From the NCBI RefSeq assembly GCF_019059575.1, contig NW_024883404.1:1-64000 (forward strand): a DNA stretch of 64,000 nt, given 5' to 3'. The notes below the pieces were generated by a model. The model was not told where the DNA came from. It saw only the letters and a program-made list of their open reading frames with translations, and did no database searches. This document shows, in pieces, positions 45,401 to 50,728 of this stretch (position 1 is its first letter; the number at the start of each line of letters is the position of its first letter). Made by a program: the position numbers and the translations under genes. This stretch comes from Amphibalanus amphitrite (Eukaryota; Arthropoda; Thecostraca; Balanomorpha; Balanidae).

Positions 45401-46066
45401 ACGACCAGGCCCCCGGCTATCAGGGCCCCCTAGGCAACTAGGGGCCCCCAGTCGATCAGGGGACTCATGCGACCAGAGGCCCCCCCCCCATGCGACCAGG
45501 GCCCCCTAGGCGACTAAGGGCCACAGGCTATCAGGGGCCCCCATGAAACCAGGCCTCCGGCTACCAGAGGCCCCCTAGGCGACCAGGGGCCCAGGAAACT
45601 GGGGGGCCCTTGGATGACTGCAGGGGCCCCTCGGGTACCCAGGGCACATAAATGAAACTTTAATATCAATTTTTCTTCCGAGTAAAAGACGTGTTATCCA
45701 GTGTTTAAAAAATATCCTGGGGCCTGAGGGGCCCCCTGAGCGCCTTCGGCGCTCAGGGGGGGGGCCTTGGCCCCCGTGGCCCCCCTTGGGTACGTCACTG
45801 TATATGGGTCAATTAGCGTCAAACGTGTCACTCACACTCCACTCACCACTCCCTGGAGAGTGTCCCTCTCACCGCACTCACCGTGAGTGTCACTCACACT
45901 CGCACTCACCACTCCCTGGGGAGTGTCCCTCTCACCCCACTCACCGTGAGTGTCACTCACACTCCACTCACCACTCCCTGGGGAGTGTCCCTCTCACCGC
46001 ACTCACCACTCGAGCCGTGCCGCGCCGGGAGCCGTATGCCGAGTCACAGCTCTGCCCCGAGCCCAT
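12387..46066 (-). CDS. complete 13-exon gene for a 454-aa coiled-coil protein of unknown function
   Basis: Exons in transcript order: 46066-46007, 43686-43624, 42105-41929, 29757-29634, 24663-24557, 23501-23410, 22400-22283, 20476-20366, 18225-18121, 16088-15963, 14575-14485, 12940-12843, 12479-12387. The coding length is 1,365 bp, all phases join, and the stop is TAA. No signal peptide or membrane segment is visible, so a cytosolic role is inferred. Heptad-like charged helices cover residues about 50-180, 250-320 and 390-445. An acidic segment (VEIEIEEDK) lies near residue 330. I do not recognise the family; a coiled-coil scaffold conserved in arthropods is my guess. The transcribed region is 33.7 kb, inflated by transposons. 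ATG 46066 is the first in-frame ATG after an in-frame TGA. Confidence 0.75.
12843..12940 (-). CDS. coiled-coil gene exon 12
   Basis: It encodes QELDNMREKHETEMSVFLRE, then QDRQAARTRGDLQ. The split Gln codon joins exon 11 correctly. Donor GTCAGT. C-terminal coiled coil. Confidence 0.8.
14485..14575 (-). CDS. coiled-coil gene exon 11
   Basis: It encodes NDEYMGLDDIDIGQMPTSEE, then IFGKSYEEFK, and ends in phase 1 (C|GTGAGT). Acceptor TTTGCAG. It is short, acidic and motif-rich. Confidence 0.8.
15963..16088 (-). CDS. coiled-coil gene exon 10, acidic segment
   Basis: 42 codons, phase 0 both ends. It begins VHEIWGDDVEIEIEEDK and ends SDKDLEQL. It is markedly acidic and probably less structured. Acceptor TTCCCAG, donor GTAAGC. 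Confidence 0.8.
18121..18225 (-). CDS. coiled-coil gene exon 9
   Basis: 35 codons, phase 0 both ends: VLNTTIMQDLNAINRRVRLT, then TQALKEERIRLIKQK. Acceptor TCTCCAG, donor GTACGT. Basic amphipathic helix. Confidence 0.8.
19155..20130. mobile_element. TTAA/CCC-ended element with near-perfect inverted ends
   Basis: Ends TTAACCCGCGCACCGACGG and CCGGTGCGCGGGTTAA are inverted with one mismatch in about 20 bp, and TTAA is present on both sides. Subterminal runs are G10/C8 on the left and C14 on the right. The interior has many AGGTCA/TGACCT half-sites. The element is 976 bp, has no ORF, and lies in the intron between exons 8 and 9 of the coiled-coil gene. Confidence 0.75.
20366..20476 (-). CDS. coiled-coil gene exon 8
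   Basis: 37 codons, phase 0 both ends: EIERVFEAPQSDDPEEAKKQ followed by LQQNHDKASSLLRWFEQ. Acceptor GTGCACAG, donor GTACGA. It is helical with an acidic SDDPEE turn. Confidence 0.8.
20578..20670 (+). repeat. tRNA-like sequence, possible SINE head
   Basis: TAGCTCAGTTGTTAGAGC (20586-20603) is a good A box with a paired GCTC/GAGC D-stem, and GGTTCGAAGC (about 20652) matches the B box. The anticodon region is disrupted (GGACT...AGTCC enclose about 34 nt), so this is not a normal tRNA. Located between exons 7 and 8 of the coiled-coil gene. Confidence 0.4.
20670..22150. other. intronic, GC-rich in part
   Basis: Intron 7 of the coiled-coil gene. The part 21290-21870 is GC-rich with overlapping short open frames on both strands, none with splice sites or protein-like composition. 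Confidence 0.45.
22151..22292 (-). repeat. 42-bp minisatellite duplicating the exon 7 donor
   Basis: Four copies with ACTCACC at 22151, 22193, 22235 and 22277 (the last starts G), so the period is exactly 42 bp. On the minus strand each holds GCTGACATCAACAGG|GTGAG, the true exon end and donor. A later donor would pass through TGA, so extended forms truncate. Confidence 0.85.
22283..22400 (-). CDS. coiled-coil gene exon 7
   Basis: It encodes ELEIRYTMPASARKSLLAAN, then PGAFDMTRADGVNPADINR. Phase 2 entry and phase 0 exit at AACAGG|GTGAGC. The exon end plus donor is repeated with a 42-bp period in the following intron. Confidence 0.8.
23410..23501 (-). CDS. coiled-coil gene exon 6
   Basis: It encodes WRQAQMMMEYACRQLAVAVQ, then KWQDLPDIPT, and ends in phase 2 (AT|GTAAGT). 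It is amphipathic and tryptophan-anchored, probably the best diagnostic motif of the family. The acceptor TTTCAG is reiterated by a 46-47-bp minisatellite in the upstream intron. Confidence 0.8.
23502..23855 (-). repeat. 46-47-bp minisatellite duplicating the exon 6 acceptor
   Basis: About 7-8 copies of a unit beginning CTGAAATCGAACAGACCC and holding CGTATTTCAGCC. On the minus strand each gives a GATTTCAG or similar acceptor, the last being the real one for exon 6. Unit starts at 23502, 23549 and 23595. Confidence 0.85.
24557..24663 (-). CDS. coiled-coil gene exon 5
   Basis: It encodes AKIFGGGYGSRRESELEQEL, then DMLEAQRARIMEANFK. The acceptor is TTTTCAG and phase 1 entry matches exon 4. KIFGGGYGS looks like a conserved non-helical break between two coiled-coil runs. 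The frame stays open past the donor GTCAGC for about 370 bp, which is probably chance. Confidence 0.8.
24859..25818 (-). mobile_element. mariner element, inactive
   Basis: Perfect 20-bp inverted ends, CACTCCAGAAGTTTTGAGAC at 24859 and its inverse at 25799-25818. The minus strand retains mariner transposase pieces: YGQMVNKE, VLRELRKIFRCKRSELF and SHSPDLAP. The usual HHDNAP motif reads HQGSAH and the residue after PDLAP is changed, so catalytic aspartates are lost. Stops and frameshifts are frequent. It lies in intron 4 of the coiled-coil gene. Confidence 0.8.
25819..27195. other. intronic, no feature except a hairpin
   Basis: Part of the 5-kb intron 4. No exon-like frame is supported. Confidence 0.45.
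26447..26474. repeat. perfect 11-bp hairpin
   Basis: CTGTCTCGTTG and CAACGAGACAG are separated by six bases in an otherwise plain intronic stretch. Confidence 0.6.
27196..28378. mobile_element. TA-flanked element with perfect 29-bp inverted ends
   Basis: The first and last 29 bp are exact inverted copies (outer bases TAGGGGAGAGTGGGGTAAGA, continuing TGCCCAGGG). Internal copies of GGGCATCTTACCCCA occur near 27389 and 27990. TA at both ends may be the target duplication. It contains a degenerate GGCCCTCAGAG-type minisatellite (about 27520-27890) and no transposase. Superfamily not assigned. Confidence 0.75.
27520..27890. repeat. degenerate about 30-bp GGCCCTCAGAG-type repeat, array 1
   Basis: Loose units such as GGGCCCTCAAAAGTAGTCGT, GAGCCCTCAAAGGATGTCGT and GGCTCTCAGAGTCAGATG. 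It lies inside the TA-flanked element 27196-28378. Confidence 0.6.
29634..29757 (-). CDS. coiled-coil gene exon 4
   Basis: It encodes AASNERDQARKHQSELTSDL and LRYKVDNLEELHMRQDELL. It starts in phase 0 and ends in phase 1 (CTAG|GTAAGT). The first base of the split Ala codon is completed by exon 5. The coiled coil is continuous with exon 3. Confidence 0.8.
29758..31354. other. intronic, no gene seen
   Basis: Part of the 12-kb intron 3 of the coiled-coil gene. Overlapping short frames on both strands look random. Confidence 0.45.
31355..32278. mobile_element. TTAA/CCC-ended element, 924 bp
   Basis: The left end is TTAACCCTCGCCCATG followed by a G run, a short GTTGGTGCAAC palindrome and a C run. 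The right end is GGGCGAGGGTTAA. AGGTCA half-sites are frequent inside. The 36562-37622 segment is an inverted relative. Confidence 0.75.
34247..34401. mobile_element. 155-bp MITE with 14-bp perfect inverted ends
   Basis: GTGCGTTCGGAGAG at 34247-34260 and its exact inverse at 34388-34401. The interior repeats TGGAATATTC-like palindromes. The related copy near 46815 lacks this segment and provides an empty-site reference. Confidence 0.65.
34826..34935. repeat. cluster of CCGTTTGCAAACGG near-palindromes
   Basis: CGTTTTCAAACGG, GTTTGCAAACGGCC and GGCCGTTTGCAAACGG occur within 110 bp inside the hAT-like element. Confidence 0.55.
35430..36553. repeat. about 360-bp tandem repeat, about 3 units
   Basis: TCTCTACGCTATTGAATCAC recurs at 35661, 36023 and 36379 (periods 362 and 356). 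Each unit carries GGCGGTGCCCCCACAACTTT and a GGATCCGCCAGTG-type end, so the hAT terminus has been amplified in tandem. Confidence 0.8.
36562..37622. mobile_element. TTAA-family fragment continuing past the hAT insertion
   Basis: Its right part is an inverted relative of the 31355-32278 family (CAAAGGATGCCCCA, TTTGCGCAA and GGGCGAGGG are shared), without an intact TTAA. The sequence 33001-33118 on the other side of the hAT insertion would be its other flank. Confidence 0.5.
37610..38000. repeat. degenerate about 30-bp GGCCCTCAGAG-type repeat, array 2
   Basis: Units such as GTAGGCCCTCAGAGTTGCGT and GGGCCCTTAGAGACGCAGGT resemble arrays at 27520-27890 and 58600-59160. It abuts a CTGGCTACGCCACTG MITE-like end at about 38050. 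Confidence 0.6.
38280..39945. repeat. about 20-bp GGGGCCTCCTATTTGTCTAG minisatellite
   Basis: About 1.65 kb of 19-22-bp units. The stretch 39340-39455 is nearly perfect 20-bp copies; edges are degenerate. Long open frames of 160 codons here (repeating SRGPP, CLGGLLF and similar) come from the repeat and are not genes. Located in intron 3 of the coiled-coil gene. Confidence 0.9.
40030..40190. mobile_element. G-run MITE fragment
   Basis: GGGGTGGCAAAAAGATATGT, GGCTGGCGCCAGGGGG and GGTGGCGCCGCCCCTG, with G9 and C10 runs. Similar in style to the hAT-type termini; boundaries not determined. Confidence 0.4.
40357..41559. mobile_element. TTAA/CCC-ended element, copy 2 of the 478-1677 type
   Basis: The left end is CCCGCGCCCTGATGGGGGG (TTAA decayed to TCTT) and the right end is CAGACCCCATCTGGGCGCGG followed by GTTAA. 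Colinear over about 1.2 kb with 478-1677. Compared with that copy it carries an expanded 11-bp TTGACCTGACC array at about 41030-41098. Confidence 0.7.
41929..42105 (-). CDS. coiled-coil gene exon 3
   Basis: 59 codons, phase 0 both ends, donor GTGAGT. It starts PILDKKTLEEYLQIEREIAE and contains NKMTQLEEVNQRLEQLDEQL, a strongly amphipathic heptad pattern predicting a coiled coil. Codon use is GC-rich, unlike the flanking AT-rich intron. Confidence 0.8.
42842..43547 (+). mobile_element. CACGTG-rich element, copy 1
   Basis: It starts TTACGGAGCGAGCGAAGCGA and ends CTCGCTCGCTCCGTTAGTCG then about 30 more shared bases. ACGGAGCGAGCGA forms inverted ends. It contains a GGCC run (about 42903-42939) and tandem subunits, each with GCACGTGCGCACGTGCAG and AAATTTGGCACAT. 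Inverted relative of 52064-52758. It lies in intron 2 of the coiled-coil gene. Confidence 0.75.
43624..43686 (-). CDS. coiled-coil gene exon 2
   Basis: 21 codons (APDSWAQSVKTNNM...NSE), phase 0 at both ends. Acceptor TTGACAG, donor GTAATG. An inverted-repeat element begins about 77 bp past the donor. Confidence 0.65.
44050..45799. mobile_element. element with GTACCCAGG ends carrying a GCGACCAGGGGCCCC array
   Basis: Left GCACGTACCCAGGATTT and right CTTGGGTACGTCACTG are imperfect inverted ends of the common CAGTG...-type MITE. About 44885-45625 is an approximately 18-bp array (CAGGCGACCAGGGGCCCC). A perfect 13-bp stem with a 3-nt loop, CCCCCTGAGCGCC/GGCGCTCAGGGGG, lies at 45732-45760. Confidence 0.6.
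45830..46010 (-). repeat. 62-63-bp minisatellite duplicating the exon 1 donor
   Basis: ACTCACCACTC (minus GAGTGGTGAGT, the exon 1 end and donor) occurs at 45841, 45904, 45966 and 46001. Between copies are CTGGGGAGTGTCCCTCTCAC blocks and the palindromic ACTCACCGTGAGT. Confidence 0.8.
46007..46066 (-). CDS. coiled-coil gene exon 1 (start)
   Basis: It encodes MGSGQSCDSAYGSRRGTARV and ends in phase 0 at GTG|GTGAGT. The ATG has G at -3 and +4. A six-codon upstream ORF (46121-46101) precedes it in a GC- and CpG-rich stretch. The phase fits exon 2, but no conserved motif supports this exon, so it is less certain than the others. Its donor is repeated in a minisatellite just downstream. Confidence 0.55.
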
Positions 46067-46100
46067 ACCGGCAGCCTGCCCTCGGTCACAGCAGCACCGC

Positions 46101-46121
46101 TCACTGGATGTGCCGCCTCAT
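46101..46121 (-). promoter_or_regulatory. upstream ORF in the coiled-coil gene leader
   Basis: A six-codon frame (MRRHIQ, TGA) ends 34 bp before the proposed main ATG at 46066, within a CpG-rich stretch (about 46010-46180) that looks like a promoter or leader. If transcribed it may reduce translation of the main frame. Confidence 0.35.
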
Positions 46122-46593
46122 GCCCCGCGGCCGGCCGCCGACCTGACCTGTAGCCGAGCGCCCGCGGCGGCCCGGCGCGACGCAGGTCGCCGGCCGTCAT
46201 CGCCATAGCAATGCAGTAAACAGAGGGACACTGTGCCGGCCCAGGCCTTGGTGCGGCGATATCGAACTGTTGGCCTTGTCCTCGGCTGGCCGAGCACACA
46301 GAGCACAGGTGGATATGGTGTCGGCACTGCGTAGCCCCGCGCGAACTTTCGCGTCGGGGGTCATGACCTTGTAAAAGGATGTGGTGTGATAGCACACATC
46401 CGTGCTCGTTAGGGTATAGTTATACATATGAATTTTTATATAAATGGTCACGAAGTAGGAACGTGGATGCACTGCACATCCTGCTTTAAAATGTGGGGTC
46501 TGTGCATGGGTAATATGCGTGTGTGTGTGATGCAAAAAGCGCTCTGCTGGAAGCATTCAGTCCCCTTTTGTTTACTTACAGAGGTTATCATTG

Positions 46594-47537
46594 GCCTGTA
46601 GATTTAAGGAGTGGCCACTGGCCGTGAATTATCTGACTGATAAAAAGCAATGAGTAAGGGGGGTTGATGCACCCCCTAAGGTTTTTCGCGAATAACTCGC
46701 GTAAAAAGCGGCCGATCGCGACGAAACTTTCAGTACCCTTCGCATTGATCAATTTTACACCTACCCTGAAAATTTTATGACCCTGGCCCAAATGATCTTT
46801 GACCTGTGACCTCTTTTCCGAGACCATGTTTGGCCGGAGTCGCGATTCGGCGTATATGTCGGCTCGCATTAGCCGCGCGTTTGCAAGCTTTTCGTGGTTT
46901 CAAACGTTCAAACATGTGATTTGATGTTGCTCCCATACATTAGGGTGGGTGTCAAGGTCACCTGAAGGTCAGGTCAGGTCATTGACCTTTGGTGACCTCG
47001 GTTCACTTTTTCCAGTTTTACATGTTTCTAGGCTAGTTTTTGGAGCTGAATTCGAATTATTTAGCAACCATTTGAACATTTTCGAAGTAGTTTTGGTGCC
47101 TTCGCAACATGTTACGAAGCTGTCAGAGGCGGTTGACACGTATTACGAATACCCGTCACGACCCCTATACCGGTTGACCTGACCTGACCCGACCCGACCT
47201 GATCTTAATGCTTAAAGACATCATCCCTGATCAAAACTTACACGATATTCGTGATCAGCACCCCGGAAAACCACATAGCAGCCACACTTTACGACTTTCT
47301 AACAGGTCCCGATTTTCCCGATTTTCGGGTCATTGACCTGACCTGGAAGGTCATCCGATGACCTAGGACCTTAAAATTGGGTATCATCGGCTTCCTCTCG
47401 TGACGGGCAACACGCTCGTTTTTTTCCGCGAAGCTCTAGCTCGATCAGGGGCCAAACGCGGGGGGGGGGGTTCGTACCACCCCCCCCCCCCCTTTGCCGT
47501 CGAAGGACGCAAAATGGCCTGTGCCGGCGAGGGTTAA
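46594..47537. mobile_element. TTAA/CCC element, left end eroded
   Basis: The right end GGCGAGGGTTAA (47526-47537) is intact, with G/C-run hairpins at 47460-47495 and 46656-46676. No TTAACCC is seen on the left. About 33400-34440 is an inverted copy, sharing TTTGGCCGGAGT and a GGGTATCATCGGCTTC-type block. Confidence 0.6.
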
Positions 47538-48307
47538 CAAAAAATATGAACAGCGGGGGCATTCCACGATAGATCGCACCAGGCCCGTCATCCTCACCTC
47601 TCAGATTTGAATAACAATCGGTCTTAGGGGTAATCATAGGCCCCAAAGACGCCTGTCAACATATCAGACTTCTCAGATGGGAACTTTTTGAGTTATATTG
47701 CAAAACATTTAATTTGGGATTATAAGGATGAGTTTGATGGGCTATAAATCAAGAATGAGTTAAGCAAGCGACAAACAGCAAACAGCACCCAACTTGTGAT
47801 GAATCAAAGATTAATGTAACGTTGGAAATTTCACAGAAAAAGTTTTGTTTTTGAAAATTATCGTTATCTTTTTTCACTTGCCTTTAGCGACCCTTGGGAC
47901 CATTTTGTTGTTGTTGTTTTTTCAAAATAAATTTTAGGTCATTGCGAATCGACATGCAAAAAAACTAGAAAGGTGTTCTTTCTATAAATTTCCCATTTTC
48001 ACGCAATCGAAATGGGTTTCAGGGGGTTGGTAAGCTCGCCGTTGTGCCCCTAATGGAGCTAGAGCCTCGCGGGAAAAACGAGTGTGTGTGCCCTTACAAG
48101 ACGCAGCGATTTGTACATATGTACCTACCCGATTTTAAGGTCTCAGGTCAACCGGTGATATCGGAGGCCAGGTCATGTGACCCGAGTTACGGGTTCCGTT
48201 TTTGATAAATGATTTATAAAAAAAATGCCAGAGCCGCGATTTTGGCACCATCGTGTTCGCCTAACTCAGGCGCTTCGAATGGTTACTTTTTGTTTGGTGA
48301 GGTCAAC

Positions 48308-49815
48308 TTAACCCGCGCGGGGCTGGGGGGGTAAATTTTACCCCCTCGCGAATTGTTGCAATATCTCAAAAACGGCGGCGCGCAGCGCCGCCGTTTTTGA
48401 GCGCAGCGCCGCCAAACGGCTAATAGCCGTTTTCACGACGGGCTATCCGGCGAATGCACCTAATTTGACCAAATCTGCACCTAATTTCTTTTACAGCAAA
48501 TATCTTCATTTTATGAATTCATTTCAAGTGTTTTAATCGATGATGCTCTCTGATAATATGACAAAGCAGGCATATAAGCAATTAGTGCAACCCTAGCTGA
48601 TAGCCGCTATAGAAGACACACTGAACCTGATTTGACCAAATCTGCACCTAATCTGTACCAGATGTGCACCAAATGTGTACCAGATGGCCGTCGTGAAAAC
48701 GGCTAATATTTACCACCCCCCCCCCCCGTCTAAATATTTACTCCCGTCTAACTCCGTAAATAGGTATAGAAGCTACGGAAACAAAAATGGTACCAAACGA
48801 AAGGCCTTTACGAGGCCATTCTAAAGCACCCATACTTTTTACCTCAGGCTAGTTTTCAAGGTCAGAGGTCAAGATCAAAGGCAAAAACAGGCATTAAATT
48901 GGTGAAAACGGGTGAAAGCGACAGAAGAAATTCTGTGGAATCCAAAGATGTGCTTAGACTTTGAGGTAAAGATCAACGTCATGCTTAAAAAATTGACGTC
49001 AAACTTTGCACTTTTTCGTATATTTTGCACACTATTATCCAAATTAGTTTTGAAATATTTTAGTGAAGGTTATTGGGCACCTACATACTTGTGGCTCATG
49101 TTACGACACAAGTCTGCCACAAGGTCAAGATCGGGCAAGAATATCCTTGCTAGAGACTAATTCGCCGATTCAAGTCTGACATAATGATTCAGCCATTTTT
49201 GCTTCCTGACGCACTAAATGAATGCTTAGAGCGAACTGGATGCCAGATTCGTTATCAGCGGCTACGAATTCATCTTATTACACTTTCATGTGTCAAGGTC
49301 AACCATCCGAGGTCACATGAGGTCGACATAGGACTTGAACTTTTCTAAACAAAATATATGCCATTCGACGCGCCTTGAGGAGACAGATGCGTTGGTACCA
49401 CTGTCTTTGCTCTAGGCCCATTTTTGTTAAAGTTATTTGCGAAAACTGAAATCCCAGCAGCTCGGGGTCGTTAACCTGACTCTTGACCTCAGGTCAACAA
49501 AATTATTTCGTATTTTTACCTATGTCATATGCTACACCCGTGCTCGGAATTTGTATTTATCTCTAAAAGTTTATCTTTGGCAGCTGTTTGAAGTGCACCT
49601 CTGTGACGTCGAAATTTGTCGTGCAAGGGTCTAGGAAAATCGACCCTGTGAGGTCATCAAGGCGGTTGAGTCCAAGTTTTTTATTTCACGAGATGTGAAA
49701 TTGATGGGGGAAAAGATAGGTACTGAAAGTTTGGCGCTCCTATTATCCCTAAGCGCTCGAGAGATATCGTGAATATTAGTGGGGGGGGGGGGGGAAACAT
49801 TGTCCCCCAGTCCCG
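48308..49815. mobile_element. TTAA/CCC element, right end eroded
   Basis: It starts TTAACCCGCGCGGGGCTGGG with a G/C-run hairpin and a perfect CGGCGGCGCGCAGCGCCGCC repeat. AGGTCA-type half-sites follow, with a terminal G16 run near 49780. The right TTAA is not visible. Confidence 0.5.
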
Positions 49816-50210
49816 GCCCTCTGCCTTCCACGCTAACGGTCAACTAAGCGGGCACAGCGGATTGCCGTTTTGTCGTCTTTCTCATGCTACGAACTATAGC
49901 AGACTTCACGTGAAATATAACCTGTTCCATATCTTGACATCGGTCCCACACGCTGGTCTCAACGTGTGCACTTTTATTTAAAACGCGGATGTAGATTCGA
50001 TTGCATAACTTTGATACATATATAGCGTGAGATGAATGTGATCTGAATCGAAACCAGTGGGGCAGAGTCACGTCTGATCTGTGCTCCGTGCATATCGCTA
50101 ATCTCAGCACATTCCAACGTGCTCATTGAGTGAGATACGTGGCCAAATCGCTGACCAGAGTGTTTAACGTTAGATAAATAGCTGCGATACCACTTGCCGA
50201 GTGGGAAATA

Positions 50211-50216
50211 TTTATT
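50211..50216 (-). terminator. candidate polyadenylation signal AATAAA
   Basis: Minus-strand AATAAA about 456 bp after the stop of the secreted-protein gene, the nearest canonical hexamer I noticed. No downstream element was tested. Confidence 0.3.
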
Positions 50217-50671
50217 TTTACGTTCTTCCCTGTGTTTGGAGGTATATTTAAACACTATGTTGAAATTGTTTTGGATAGTGAGGAACTACTTATGCTCTAA
50301 TAATAATCATTGTATAATATTAATGTTTTGTGTAACATTGCATTGATAGCGTGTCTACTATCTTCAAATCTGTGTGAAATTTCAGATGATGCTGAGCACT
50401 CCAAAAGAGACAGTGACATTGGCGGTGCTGTGGGTTTGAATAGTGTTAGGCTCATGAAAACCTGGCTTGTAAACACTGGCACAAAACACCATTATATTAC
50501 ATGGAGGCATATCATACAAAGGAATCATAACCGTACACATATGAATATGGCACACAAGTAGGATAATAGCACAATATGCCAGCGCACTTCATCTTCACAG
50601 ACCACCCCGCTCCGATATTTTCTCTCCAGACGTGTTGTCGATTGTTGCATTGTCCGTAGCTTTTATCTCCT

Positions 50672-50728
50672 TCATTTGCCCAGGTCATCTCCGCCTCCTG
50701 AGCATTTTCCGTTCACCATCGAACCTCC
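50672..50728 (-). CDS. secreted gene terminal exon 7
   Basis: It encodes GGSMVNGKCSGGGDDLGK then TGA, after the acceptor TTGTTTCAG. The small in-phase exon completes a Cys-Pro...Gly-Lys-Cys motif with exon 6. A minus-strand AATAAA at 50211-50216 could be its polyadenylation signal, about 460 bp downstream. Confidence 0.6.
   Translation of the reverse strand, partial: GGSMVNGKCSGGGDDLGK

Noticed and set aside
45786..46208. 140-codon + strand frame
   Set aside because: It translates the exon 1 donor minisatellite on the wrong strand.
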